The position numbers and the translations under genes are program-made. The notes beneath the pieces are model-generated. The model saw only the letters and a list, made by a program, of their open reading frames with translations, did not search any database and had not been told where the DNA came from. Shown here piece by piece: positions 49,501 through 61,249 of a DNA stretch of 64,000 nucleotides; the stretch's first letter is position 1; the number at the start of each line of letters is the position of its first letter. This DNA comes from Lithobates sylvaticus (Eukaryota > Chordata > Amphibia > Anura > Ranidae): NCBI GenBank assembly GCA_028564925.1, contig CM053033.1:80013468-80077467 (forward strand). The letters are read 5' to 3'.

Positions 49501-51505
49501 ACTGATGATGACCTGATCCTACCTCTTCTGTAGGACCCCAGAGGATTCTGGGAAATGCATGCATCAAAAACAAACTCCATTAATTTATGGCAGCTTGGGA
49601 GATATCCAGAAGGCAGGAGGGAATACTTTCTAAAATATGCATTAAGACTGATATAAAAATCAATAATCTGATTTTACATGACAAATGCAGTGTGTGGTAA
49701 ACACATAATGTTCCCGTTGAAAAGGAAAGAACAAAAGAAGGCCAAAAGCTCCTCTAGGCTGGATCTGTAATTTTTCCAGACTGTCCTCCAATTGCTCAGA
49801 AATTACTAGACTTTTTTTTTTTTTTTGCATGCATTAAATAAACAAAGAACCTTTAACAACATAGGCATGTTTAGATCATCTCATTAGCTAATGGATAAAA
49901 AAAGAAGTATAAAAACATTTTCAAAATCCCCAAGTAAAATTTTGCAAAGACCTAGAACCTGTACATCTTTCTGAGTTCCAGAACAGATACAGAAAGCCCT
50001 AAAGAAGGTACTGCCCTTTTCACTTCTAATCTCAAATCTCAAAACACCAAGCAGAACCTTACAGCAGCCAAGACCAAATAGTATTCAAGAGCCTCGACTA
50101 AGTGGACTCTAAACACCTGAAGCCTCAAAATTCAACTTGTGCATGAAGATGTATTTGCCTTAACCTCCCAGAAGCACAAATCAACCCATTCAGAGCTCGG
50201 TAAATACAAAACCCATGTGTGTTGCATTAAGTCTACTTGCATCAGTGAATATACCAAAGCATGTATCTGTCAAACAACATTGATATAGATGTTTCCTTTT
50301 AACAACTAAGCCCAAGGAAAGGAATTCTTCCAATGTTAAACCTCCACAAAATAAAAAAAAATCTAGCTAAAACTGTTACGTTTGTTTCATAGTTTACCAT
50401 AAAATGGTTTTCAATACATGCAAAGATCCATTTAAGATTCTCCCCAAACAAATGCTCTAATTATAACTAGATATTAAAAAAATGTATGCAATGAAAAAAG
50501 TTCAATATTCCGTCTAACTACATCTCTTCTCTGCATGAGAAAAAATGCAAATTCTGTTATTGTTTTTAGAAGAACATTTGTAACAGTGCAAATACTTAAA
50601 CTATTTTCTTTTGCAACTTTTTTATACTTTCATGTCAATGCAATTCCTGGTTAAACTTTCCAAAAGTAAAAATCTAGATTATGACTTCAACATTGGTAAC
50701 AAAGCCAAAACAATGTAACAGAGCTTGCTGGCTTTTATTTAATTGTTTGGTTTGATAAACCAGCAAAGCTCAATTCTACTAATGGGTGGTCTTCCAAACT
50801 AGAACTTGTTAGTCGCCACCTACACACGCTTGGAGATACTAGGTGGATTTAACAAAGTCTTCATTCTCTCAAAACTCGAAGTTTTAGGCTAATCTTAATT
50901 ACAAAAAATAAAAATAAACTGTGAATTGCAAACAAGGCCAATATCTCCATTTTAATACACAATGTCATACAAACTTGCCATTTGATGGCCCCCAAACCTG
51001 CTTTGCAGATTGCAATAGTCCCAAGAAATTTCTTGCTCCAAAATAGGATGACAGACGATAAGTGATGGTAACGTCCCATTTAAACCATGAATGGATTAAT
51101 GAATGGTGCCGATTTTTACTTATTTTTTTTTTTTTTTTTTTTCTTAAACACGTGCTTTTGTGAGTGGAAGATAAAACAAATATATGCATTCATTAGAGTA
51201 AATTCCATTTTAAAAATGAGCCCATTTTGTTTTATAACTAAGCAGGTCTCATTCGACCTGATCGTTTACAGTATAACGAACGCGATTATTTTTCCTTTGT
51301 AATTTTTTTGTTTTTTGAGTGTTTTTGTTTTAAATACAAGCAGAATAAAAATCACATTTTAGTCAGGCAAAAATAGCAGTTCTGAAGTAAGTGGCTGATC
51401 ACATTTTGTTTTCTTTTCGTATTAGTAATGCATGCAAGCAGCGCTAGAATTACAACTTCCCTTACAGGTCACCGTGCGGACTCCCTGTTGGCTTTTCTTC
51501 ATGAT
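46520..51505 (-). other. NACC2: Probable NACC2 3'UTR
   Basis: This AT-rich stretch follows the NACC2 stop codon on the minus strand and carries almost no transposon signatures, unlike the rest of the window. A candidate polyadenylation signal, AATAAA on the minus strand (46542-46547), could define the end; other AATAAA motifs lie nearer the stop, for example near 47634, 48203 and 50736, so shorter forms are possible. From memory, mammalian NACC2 transcripts also have a long 3'UTR. The boundary is an inference. Confidence 0.45.
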
Positions 51506-52011
51506 CTATAAAGTCCCACTGTACGAAGCTTCTTGTCTCCGCACAGGGGTCTCTGGCCTGCTGGTGGAGCCGGCTTCTTGTTCGAAAGAAGTTGGAGGTG
51601 AGCTTGGGTTGTCCGATGTCAACGGATCAGTGCCACCTACCTCCTGAATGACGGACCCTGTTGCTCCTTCAGCCTCCTGGCTCTGTTCGAACGGAGGACT
51701 AGCATTGGCGGTGAGGTCTATGTTTGCTGTGTTAGTTCTCAAGGACACTATGGCGCCAGAATCTCCTCTCCGCTCTGCATAAATACGTTGCTCGAACACC
51801 TGGGCTGGACTGGGCTGGAAATCTGATTCCAGTGGGACACCAGTCGCTGTTGCACCCATCACAGAACGATACATCTCCACACCTTCTGGCAGCATCGACT
51901 TTATCTTGGGGAGCCAGCGTTTACGTACCCTGCGGGCGTTGGTGCACATATCTGCTGCTATGACGTTCATCTCGCTCTCCTTGAAATTGGGCGCAAAGTT
52001 CTGGCAATACA
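51506..52011 (-). CDS. NACC2: NACC2, last coding exon
   Basis: This is the C-terminal exon of nucleus accumbens-associated protein 2, a BTB/BEN nuclear repressor known to recruit the NuRD complex. The exon starts after a minus-strand acceptor (tattttcag, then tgtattgcc), joining mid-codon so that an upstream base completes the Leu or Val codon before YCQNF. It encodes about 167 residues and ends YSGTL then TAG. The first 40 or so residues ([18 protein letters not shown], then [11 protein letters not shown]) are the end of the BEN domain, a DNA-binding fold. The rest is a low-complexity acidic tail with a conserved [13 protein letters not shown] block. [17 protein letters not shown] fits NACC2; the paralogue NACC1 reads RVVRKSWMPK in my memory. 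The BTB domain and other exons lie outside what I can see. The frame is clean, with no damage. Confidence 0.88.
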
Positions 52012-52744
52012 CTGAAAATACACAAAAGAACATCTAAATGTAATACGAAAATGAATGAATCCTGCAAAAAAATTTTTTTTTTTATTGGATAAAAATGGCC
52101 TGTAAAATAAAATTTTTTTTGTGAAAACATCATTCTATGGTGCTTCCATGACCGCACTTGTGTTTACTTTATTACATTTTTTTAAGTTTAGCGCCTTGTG
52201 TGGCTGGCCAGTTCTTGTCCCCAGCATGATATAATTTCACACCTGGAAGAAGCCCAGGAGAAGTTGTACAGCCATTGAGAAACAAGAGGGAGTGCAGACA
52301 TCACCTTGCTGAAGGGGGGCTCACTGAGAGGCAAGTGTGACATAGTGTGCAAAAGCTCTTGGGGCCTCAAATTGTAAACTTCCTATTTGGTCAGTGTGGC
52401 TGCCTATTACATGAAAGTGCTAGTGCCAGGAAGGATGGGTTCAAGCACCATCTTCCAGGATAAAGTCAAAATTTGCCTATGCTAAATGCCCTATAGAACT
52501 CTGAAGATGGCAGAAAGCGGTACTAAAATCCAAAATCAAGAATGTAATATTGCAGCTTACCAATCCTTAGATGTGGTGGCTGCATTCGTTTTTTGTAGTT
52601 TTTTTCCTATCTTTTCACCTGGTGATCTGGTCAGTAGCACACCTCCTATATCTACTCTGGATAAAGGCGCACAAGGGCACAGCAGACAGCAGCATTGTCA
52701 ATCTAGAGAGGAGGGTATTGTTAGATGACTAGCAGACTTAGATA
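52012..52744 (-). other. NACC2: Start of the preceding NACC2 intron
   Basis: The acceptor AG lies at 52012-52013 (as CT on the plus strand), with a T-rich stretch upstream on the minus strand. No further exon was recognised up to 64000, so the last intron may span the rest of the window. Confidence 0.5.
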
Positions 52745-53085
52745 CACTAACAAATTAAAAAAGTAAACCATCATACTCACCTAGATGGCTGCAGCACTGA
52801 TCCTAGCTGCAGCTGTCCCCCGCCCTGTCTACAAGAGGAACTGAGCAATCAAATACCGCTGCTCGCTCAGTTCTTAGTATTCTGCAGAGGAACTGTCAGT
52901 CACCGGCTCTCTGCTCACTGGAGTGCTGGGCTGTGGAGGGGGTGGGAGTGACTGGCTTTATCCTGCTGTCGGCTGAAAACGGGTCACAGGAGTACAGAAT
53001 GGAACTGTGATCCATAGTAGAAGTAGTGCACAAAAGAGCTTTGCCCATACTTCTCCTTTAAGAGAAACTCCAGCTCACACTGCAA
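52745..53085. repeat. GC-rich repeat, copy 1
   Basis: It runs from aagtaaaccatcatactcacc to cttctcctttaagagaaac and contains cgctcagttctta, gggtgggagtgactgg and acgggtcacaggagtac. Similar ingredients recur at 56640-57056 in different order or strand, so both are probably copies of one frog repeat. It is non-coding. Confidence 0.45.
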
Positions 53086-53759
53086 TTATACAAGTAGTTA
53101 CAGCAACAGTTTTTTTTTTTTTTTTTTTTTTTTCATTTTAGGACAAAGGCTTTAAATTAATAAATAAGTTGATCCATGTAAGCACCCCTGTTAGTGGTAA
53201 ATGGTTTGACTCACCACCCTTAACTGTTACATTTGCAGGAGAGCTTGTTCTTTTGAAAAACAACTTATTGGCCGGATCCCCAGGTGAAAATCGACGAAAG
53301 AAGCTCAAAAAAATAAAACTAATGCAGCCATCACATCTAAGAACTGGTAAGCTGCAATAAAATAAAAGTTAGCTTTTGGGTTTATTACAACTTTACATAG
53401 TTACATAGAAGGTGAGGTTGAAAAAAGACACAAGTCCATCAAGTCCAAACTATGTGTGTGATTATATGTCAGTATTACATTGTATATCCCTGTATGTTGC
53501 GGTCGTTCAGGTACTTATCTAATAGTTTCTTGAAACTATAAATGCCCCCCCCCCCCCTGCTGAGACCACTGTCTGTGGAAGGGAATTCCACATCCTTGCC
53601 GCTCTTACAGTAAAGACCCCTCTACGTACTTTAAACCTCTTTTCTTCTAATTTTAATGAGTGACCACGAGTCTTGTTAAACTCCCTTTTGCGAAAAAGTT
53701 TTATCCCTATTGTGGGGTCACCGGTTATAGTGTGGTCTTGAAGGTTTTATTTATCCTAT

Positions 53760-54525
53760 TATCTACACCCAATATATAAATAGCTTCGGGCACTTCCATA
53801 CCATGTGGTTAAGATCACCCGTCACCCTACACCTAGGGCACTCATCATTTCTTCTCCACCCGAGCTTAAACATTTTTTGGGGGCTATAATACACTCCATG
53901 TATTAAAAACAGATGAGATACTTTCTGTGAAGTAGAGATTGAGACCAGTGGTCCTCGTTTCAGGATCCTATCCCGTTCCTCCGTAGTCATTGCCCCCAGG
54001 TCTCTCTCCCATCCAGCTGATCTTGGAAGGTCCTACTCCACTTACTATTCTATCCTCCAAGCTGGTATATAACTCAGAGATTAGTCCTTTAGATGTATCA
54101 GAGTTGATAATTTTTAGGAGAATGGGGATCTGGGTCCATTCCATTTTCTGGGACCTAAACTGTACTTGAATAGCATGTCTAATTTGGAGGTATTTATAAA
54201 ATGAATTGTTTGATATGTTAAACTCCCGTTTTAAAACTTGAAATGTTTCATGGAATTACCCTCATATAATTGAGTTAGTCAGTTGATGCCTTGTCTCTCC
54301 CACTCCCTGGGCCTCTCTATACCACCTACTTCCGCCAGTTTTTTGCTGTTCCATAGAGGGGAGTATTTTGTTACCCCTCCATACCCCCAACATTGCCTTT
54401 GTTGTCTGCCTTACTTTACTGATTAATTTTATCATCGGGCATCTACAGATAAATGAGTCTGCTTCTAATACCTCAACTAGTATACTATGTTATCATCATT
54501 CTGCCACTAGGGTTCCCCCTCCTGG
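53760..54525 (-). mobile_element. L1 LINE 3' fragment
   Basis: A minus-strand frame (53990-53763) reads SHLFLIHGVYYSPQKMF and CPRCRVTGDLNHMVWKCP, typical of the C-terminal zinc-binding end of L1 ORF2. The upstream part (to about 54525) is in broken frames. It interrupts the CR1 copy. Its edges and target duplication were not resolved. Confidence 0.65.
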
Positions 54526-54846
54526 GATACCGCAGCCCACTAGGTGTTGCAACTGGGATGCCAGAAAGTATGACCTTGGATGTGGGACCAGGACATCCTT
54601 CCTGAGGACTGGTACTCAGAACTGGACAGCATAATTGCTCGCCGGACCAGAGTCTTGCAGAGCAGGAGAATTATCATTTTATCTCTGGAGTTGATCCCCT
54701 TTTTAATGCATGCCAATATTCTGTTTGCTTTGTTAGCAGCAGCTTGCATGCCATTGCTGAGCCTATCATCTTTTCCATCCTAGATTCCCCCAGAGGTTGT
54801 CCCCCCAGTGTATAGATTGCATTCATATTTTTGCCAACCAAATGCA

Positions 54847-55520
54847 TTATTTTACATCTTCATTGAACCTCATTTGCCATGTAGTTGCCCACCCCATTAA
54901 TTTGTTCAGATCTTTTTGCAAGGTTTCCACATCCTGCGGAGAAGTCATTGCCCTGCTTAGCTTAGTATCGTCTGCAAATACAGAGATTGAACTGTTTACC
55001 CCACCCTCCATGTTGTTTATGAACAAATTAAAAATAGTATTGGTCCCACCACAGAACCCTGGGGGACCCAACTACCCACCCCTGACCATTCCGAGTACTT
55101 CCCATTTATCACCACCCTCTGAACTTGTAGCCAGTTTTCAATCCATGTACTTACCCTATGGTCCATGCCAACAAACCTTATTTTGTACAGTAAAAGTTTA
55201 TGGGGAACTGTGTCAAATGCTTTTGCAAAATCCAGATACACCACGTCTATGGGCCTTCCTTTATCTAGATGGCAACTCTCCTCCTCATAGAAGGTTAGTA
55301 GATTGGTTTGGCAAGAAAGATTATTCATGAATCCATGCCGATTACTGCTAATGATACAGTTCTCATTACTAAAATCTTGTATATAGTCCCTTATTATCCC
55401 CTCCAAGAGTTTACATACTAGTGATGTTAGTCTAACTGGTCTGTAATTCCCAGGGATGTATTTAAGGCCCTTTTTAAATATTGGTGCTACATTGGCTTTT
55501 CTCCTATAAGCTGGTACCAT
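54847..55520 (-). pseudogene. CR1 reverse transcriptase remnant
   Basis: Two overlapping frames carry the core of a LINE reverse transcriptase: PGNYRPVRLTSLVCKLLE and HGFMNNLSCQTNLL in the first fingers and palm parts, VYLDFAKAFDTVPH with the first catalytic Asp, WVPQGSVVGPILFL, and then, in another frame, FADDTKLSR with the catalytic Asp pair. The frame change between GPILFL and FADD shows the copy is dead. The family copies its own RNA at a chromosomal nick. Confidence 0.88.
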
Positions 55521-56109
55521 TCCAGTCAGTAAAAATTAGGAACAATGGTCTGGCAATTACTTGACTGAGTTCCTTAAGTATCCTCGTGTGCAAGCCATCT
55601 GGTCCCGATGATTTATTAATGTTAAGTTTCCCAAGTCTAATTTTAATTCTGTCCTCTGTTACCCATGGAGGTGCTACCTGGGATGTGTCATGAGGATAAA
55701 CACTGCAGTTTTGGTTACTGAAGCCCCCGATTCCTTTGTGAAGACTGAGAAGAATAAATTCAATACCTTCGCCATCTCCACATCCTTTGTAACCAGATGT
55801 CCTTCCTCGTTCTTTATGGGGTCAATATGGTCTGTCCTCCCTTTTTTACTGTTTATATACTGAAAGAATTTCTTGGGATTTTTTTTTCTCTCCTCCGCTA
55901 TGTGTCTTTCATGTTCTATCTCAGCCGTCCTTATTGCACTCTTACATTTCTTGTTGCATTCTTTATGAAGTCTGAATGCTGATAATGATCCCTCAACCTT
56001 GTATTTTTTGAAGGCCTTCGCCTTTGCTTTTATATGCATTTTTACATTGGACTTAAGCCATCCAGGACTTTTGTTCGCTCTTTTAAATTTATTACCCAAT
56101 GGAATGCAT

Positions 56110-56638
56110 TGGCTAATGCCAACTTTAACCAGTGCACAGGCTCCTACAATAAAACTGGGTTGCCATTTTATACTAATATTCTCTATTACAGATGTACCTC
56201 AGACCTGTAAAGAAAATAAAAGCTCTTATCTTACACTTTATGTCTGTCCAGTCTCCACACTATCTGCTAAGTTGTAAACCCTGCTCTGACTTCTACCTTT
56301 CACCTGCAGTAATGTGAAGTGTATTGACTTCCAAGAGGTTATCTTCGGACTCGTGCAACATGGGAGCTTGGCTCTAATTACACTGCATTTGACTCATGTA
56401 ATATAAACATTTTATTCTTTAGTGACTAAGCAAAAGATGAGAATTAATCAGCAGAGAGGCTCAATACATGGCATTTTTCTCATGTCCAGTCCATTCTGGT
56501 GGAACAGACTGATTTGCATGTGAGATTTTAATGTTCTGTTTTAACAAAGGAAAAAAGTACCCTTTGTTTTAATCCATAGATTTCATATGCAAAATCCAGC
56601 AACTGTCAATTGAGGGCATATAATACAGTACCTTATAT
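56110..56638. other. Non-repetitive intron DNA, possible conserved element
   Basis: Balanced, AT-leaning DNA with gagaattaatcagcagag, tgatttgcatgtgag and similar blocks. No frame or repeat signature. The texture resembles conserved non-coding DNA, but conservation cannot be seen from one sequence. Confidence 0.3.
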
Positions 56639-56639
56639 C

Positions 56640-57056
56640 AGAGGTGGTCTCTCTGTCAACGCTCGTTTGGCTGTACTTCTCCTGTGGATCACGGTAGTGC
56701 AGTTTGTTCTGCACTCCCGTGACCCGTTTTTAGCAGACAGCAGGCTGAAGCCCCCTGTCTGCTGACCTCATAGAGCCGGTCCAGGCTGGAGAAAAATCGT
56801 AACCATATGGTCGGGATTAGCCCAGGAGCCTGGACTTGGCACCTGATCCGCTGAGAGCCTGAGCCAGCCTCTCCCACAGCCCTGGAACGTGGGGGGAAGT
56901 GGGCAGAGCAGACAGCCGATGACTGACAGGGACCAGCTCTTTGCTCGCAGGGCACTGAGAACTGAGTGATCAGTGATGTTTGAGCCGGCAGGGGGAACGC
57001 TGCGGCAGCCACCTAGGTAAATATAATGAAAGAAAAAAAAAACTTCTCTTTTAAGC
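56640..57056. repeat. GC-rich repeat, copy 2
   Basis: It begins tcagaggtggtctctctg and ends aacttctcttttaag. It shares tcccgtgacccg, agcagacagcaggc and the terminal cttctc-tttaag block with 52745-53085. It is non-coding. Confidence 0.45.
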
Positions 57057-57502
57057 GTTTTTAGGAGACTAATTAATTTTGTACCTTTTATAAGGCTTAA
57101 TTTAATGGATTGATGACATCTATGTGGAGTATGGCACCTTTACACACTTTAAAAAGTATCATTGTGGTTTTGCATGCCAATTGCAGTGATGGGGTTTTGG
57201 TATATTCTCAATGCATTTCACAAATCGGTTGACCTACTGCTTTAGGAGCTGTGAAAACTGTACCATGATGAAATAACAGTAATACCACAATTGCAACTAC
57301 ATACACATTTTAAACTAATATATAATAATACAAGGTCATTACTGACATATTCGTTGCAGGTTAATTAGTCAATAGAATATCTGGGGTGTACTGTTCCCCT
57401 GTAACCTCCAGAAGAAAGCATAGAAAGATATGGAAAAAAAAGCACAGGGTCGATTTAAAAATCAATGATTTAAAAAAAATCAGATTTTTTTTTTTTGATT
57501 TA

Positions 57503-58902
57503 CAGTATCTCACAAAAGTGAGTACCCCCTCACATTTTTGTAAATACTTTATTATATGTGAAATGACACTTTGCTACAATGTAAAGTAATGAGTGTACAG
57601 CTTGTATAACAGTGTAAATTTGCTGTCCCCTCAAAATAACTCAACACAGCCATTAATGTCTAAACCGCTGGCAACAAAAGTGAGTACACCCCTCAGTGAA
57701 AATGCCCAAAGTGTCAATATTTTGTGTGGCCACCATTATTTCCAGCACTGCCTTAACCCTCTTGGGCATGGAGTTCACCAAAGCTTCACAGGTTGCCACT
57801 GGAGTCCTCTTCCACTCCTCCTCCATGATGACATCACAGAGCTGGTGGATGTTAGAGACCTTGCGCTCCTCCACCTTCCGTTTGAGGATGCCCCACAGAT
57901 GCTCAATAGGGTTTAGGTCTGGAGACATGCTTGGCCAGTTTATCAACTTTACCCTTAGCTTCTTTAGCAAGACAGCGGTCATCTTGGAGGCGTGTTTGGG
58001 GTCGTAATCATATTGGAATACTGCCCTGCGGCCCAGTCTCTGAAGGGAGGGGATGATGCTCTGCTTCAGTATGTCACCGTACATGTTGGCATTCATGATT
58101 CCCTCAATGAACTGTAGCTCCCCAATGCAGGCAGCACTCATGCAGCCCCAGACCATGACACTCCCACCACAATGCTTGACTGTGCAAGACACACTTGTCT
58201 TTGGACTCCTCACCTGGTTGCCGCCACACACGTTTGACATCATCTGAACCAAATAAGTTTATCTTGGTCTCATCAGACCATAGGACATGGTTCCAGTAAT
58301 CCATGTCCTTAGTCTGCTTGTCTTCAGCAAACGGTTTGCAGGCTTTCTTGTGCATCATCTTTAGAAGAGTCTTCCTTGTGGGACGACAGCCATGCAGACC
58401 AATTTGATGCAGTGTGCGGAGTATGGTCTGAGCACTGACAGGCTGACCCCTCCCACCCCTTCAACCTCTGCAGCAATGCTGGCAGCACTCATACGTCTAT
58501 TTCCCAAAGACAACCTCTGGATATGACGCACAGCATGAGCACTCAACTCCTTTGGTCGACCATGGTGAGGCCTGTTCTAAGTGGAACCTGTCCTGTTAAA
58601 CCGCTGTATAGTCTTGGCCACCATGCTGCAGCTCAGTTTTAGGGTCTTGGCAATCTTATAGCCTAGGACATCTTTATGTAGAGCAACAATCCTTTTTTTC
58701 AGATCCTCAGAGAGTTCTTTGCCATGAGGTGCCATGTATGAGAGTGATAACACCAAATTTAACACACCTGCTCCCCATTCACACCTGAGACCTTGTTACA
58801 CTAATGATTCACATGACACTGGTGAGGGAAAATGCTTATTCAAAAGATATGATAAAATATTTGCAAAAATGTGAGGGGTGTACTCACTTTTGTGAGATAC
58901 TG
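57503..58902 (-). mobile_element. Tc1 element, decayed, minus strand
   Basis: TA flanks (57501-57502 and 58903-58904) enclose ends cagtatctcacaaaagtgag and ctcacttttgtgagatactg, which are perfect inverted repeats over that length. It is full length for a Tc1 (1.4 kb) with a damaged transposase on the minus strand. Confidence 0.93.
57714..58735 (-). pseudogene. Tc1 transposase pseudogene
   Basis: It starts at the ATG ending at 58735 (MAPHGKELSEDLKKR) and would end after an HTKY-like tail at 57714. Order of parts: N-terminal helix-turn-helix (LKLSCSMVAKTIQRF), RRMSAASIAAEVEG, LWSDETKINLFG with the first Asp, [26 protein letters not shown] with the second Asp, and [15 protein letters not shown] with the Glu. 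The spacing of the last two fits DD34E. Frameshifts break it at several points, including a change of frame near 58420, near 58170-58250 and again in the tail, so no working enzyme is expected. Confidence 0.88.
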
Positions 58903-59616
58903 TAAATCTGATTTTTTTTAATTTAAATCAGATTTTTTAGATTTTTATCAAATTCTTTTTTAGTAAAATGCTTTTGGAGTAAAAATCTATCTAAAGATAG
59001 TTTTCTATTTAAGATACAGTAATAATTTAGTTTATTCAGCATGAAATGGAGCTTAGTTATGTAGCATGAGGCTGTATATTCGGCAATATTTTCATTTTTG
59101 GTCATTTATTTTGGTTAACTCATTCAATTAATCCAAGCTCCGAAAGCTTAGAAAATATGCACTGCATTGATGCATTCACACAATTTCACAGTAACCATGA
59201 GATAAAACGATCCTATTGTTTTGCAAATCTATGTACAGTACAAAATGTATAATTGAATCGGTTCTGATATCGCTGTTTTACTAACCTGACAGCTTATTAT
59301 TATTGTAAATAGGAAATTTTTTTAATGTTGTTTGCAATTATCAAAGATTCTAACTACCAGCAAGAATAAGTCCTTACATTTTAAAGAGCACCTGTCATTT
59401 CAGATCCATCATAGCAGTGCCTGTTAGCGGGCATCCACTCACCTTGTTGTGTCACTGCCACATTACCAGCCATCCTATTAAAGTCGATGGGACTGTCAGT
59501 GAGTCAACAGCAGGACAGAGAATAGACAGTTGCTCTTTAAAAATTATGATTTAAATCAAATTCAGCCTGAAAAAAAACAGTCTTAACGTGGTTGTCGACC
59601 TAGAAGTTTTTTTTGC

Positions 59617-60420
59617 CTTAACCACCTCCCGCCCAACCACTGAATTTAACTGGTTGCCGCCCTGTCGCCGTCATATGATGGCGTCCCTGAACGGGCACGC
59701 AGCGCGGCGATCGCAGCCACGCCATGTTGCTAGGACATGGCATGACCCCGATCTCTGTAAAGAGCCGCGTCCGCGTCTCTTTAACCATGTGATCGGCTGT
59801 GTCCAATCACAGCCGTTCACATGTAAACAAGGAAGTGCCGGTAATCGGTGCTCCTCGCCTCACACTGGCAGAGTGTGTGGCGAGGAGAGCAGATCAGCGG
59901 CATCTCCACGCAGGGGGACATGTAGGAATGTAATCGGGGCACTGATCATCAGTGCCCTGATTACAGTATAGTCAAACAGTGTCACAATATAGTGCCCACA
60001 AGTGCCCATTAGCAATGCCAGTCAGTGCTGGCAATCAGTGCCGCCCCTCAGTACCGCCTATCCGTGCCGCCTATCAGTGCCCATAAGTGCGGCATATTAG
60101 TGCCTCCTCATCAGTGACCATAAGTGCCACCTCATCAATGCCCACCAGTTCAGCCTATCAGTGCCGCCTCATCAGCGCACATCAGTGAAGGCAAAAAATT
60201 ACTTGGTTACAAAATTTACTGACAGAAAAAAAAGTAGTAAACATTTTATTTTTTATTTTTTTTGGTCTTTTTTTTGGGGGGGAAAAAAAAAAAAAAAAAC
60301 CAGCAGTGATTAAATACCACCAAAAGAAAGCTCTATTTGTGTGAAGAAAATTATAAAAAAATTTGTTTGGATACAGTGTAGCACGACTGATGTGTGTTGA
60401 TGTACCCCTACATTCTCCAG
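59617..60420 (+). repeat. Frog repeat with ttaaccacctcccgcc start
   Basis: The start ttaaccacctcccgcccaac and gcatgcgcagcg-like region match a repeat I remember as very common in ranids. About 60000-60190 is a degenerate tandem of agtgccgcctatcagtgcc-like units of roughly 18-27 bp. It ends with copy 3 of the ataccaccaaaagaaa module. The right end is uncertain. Confidence 0.55.
60180..60400 (+). repeat. Shared 'ataccaccaaaagaaa' module, copy 3
   Basis: The core aaataccaccaaaagaaag, ctctatttgtgtgaag and gatacagtgtagcacga is the clearest of the three copies (see 2130-2385 and 5560-5770). Confidence 0.65.
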
Positions 60421-60551
60421 CATCGACCACTCATACACGCTCTCTAGAGTGCACAGCGGCCAATCACGGTATGAAGCTGATGTGAGCAGCCCTCATACCA
60501 TGTGACCAATCACAGTTACAGTAGTAAGCAAGGCTGTCATTCATGATGCGA

Positions 60552-60722
60552 TGAGGTTGATTTACTTAAACGGAAGAGTGCAAAATCTGGAGCAGCTTTG
60601 CATAGAAACCCAACAGCTTCCAGCTTTGTTAAAGCTTAATTGAACAAACTGACTTTAGAAACTGATTGGCTACCATGCACAACTGCGCCAGATTTTGCAC
60701 TCTCTAATTTTAGTAAATCGCT
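60552..60722. mobile_element. Palindromic MITE, ggttgatttactta type
   Basis: The ends gaggttgatttacttaaac and aattttagtaaatcgctc are inverted partners. Inner pairs agagtgcaaaatctgg and ccagattttgcactct form a nearly perfect hairpin. About 170 bp and non-coding. I recall this family from ranids. Confidence 0.7.
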
Positions 60723-60949
60723 CTCTTGTGTAAAACTGTGTGATCTTTGTGATTGGCACTGGTACTGTGTGATCAAGTTGACCATTAACAATGGCCCAGC
60801 CCCATGTAATAGTTGTGACCAATCACAGTAGTATATAAAGGTTTAATGAATTAAACAATGTTACAGATTCCTTATTACATTAATCATCACTGTAAAAAAA
60901 AAAATTCCTGATCACCCCCAGAGAAATACAGTGTGGATATGGTGACACT

Positions 60950-61190
60950 AAGGCCCCTTTCACACTTGTGCTATCTCAAAGTCGCGCGATTTTTGCCGTG
61001 ATTTCAAGGAATGCCTGTGTAAGTGGCATCAAAATCGGACCAAAGTAGTGCAGGGACTACTTTGAAGTTGGAACGACTTGAAGTCGTACTAATATGAATG
61101 GCTGTCATTGGAAATCATGGGGAATGACTTGTCATGCTACTTTGCAGTCCAAAATCGTGGGGCAAGTCGTATAAGTGTGAAAGGGGCCTA
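60950..61190. mobile_element. MITE with aggcccctttcacac ends
   Basis: The ends taaggcccctttcacactt and aagtgtgaaaggggccta are perfect inverted repeats over about 18 bp. The target duplication is uncertain because AT-rich repeats follow. An AAAAT-type microsatellite directly adjoins on the right (61188-61240). Confidence 0.75.
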
Positions 61191-61249
61191 AAATAAAAAT
61201 AAAAATAAAAATAAAAATAAATAAAAATAAATATAAAAAGTTGAAAAAA

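Larger units (their letters stand above)
53395..56105 (-). mobile_element. CR1 LINE, 5'-truncated and interrupted
   Basis: From right to left, on the minus strand: the spacer region between endonuclease and reverse transcriptase (56099-55674, with ALNLFFSVFT-like KVLNLFFSVFTKE), reverse transcriptase (55520-54847) and the 3' end (53760-53395, with RGHSLKLEEKRF and ARMWNSLPQ). The 3' end has the tatgtaactatgtaa tail I associate with frog CR1. The endonuclease part is missing. The region 53760-54525 is L1-like and separates the reverse transcriptase from the 3' end. Confidence 0.85.
57445..59569. mobile_element. hAT-like element holding a Tc1 copy
   Basis: The left end cagggtcgatttaaaaatc and the right end gatttaaatcaaattcagcctg (read inverted as CAGGCTGAATTTG) are partners rich in gatttaaatc. 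Flanks are A-rich, so the 8-bp duplication cannot be judged. The Tc1 element at 57503-58902 lies inside, and gattt-rich sequence resumes on its right. It is non-coding apart from that Tc1. Confidence 0.5.

Noticed and set aside
54797-55330. A 177-codon plus-strand frame
   Set aside because: It is the antisense shadow of the CR1 reverse transcriptase.
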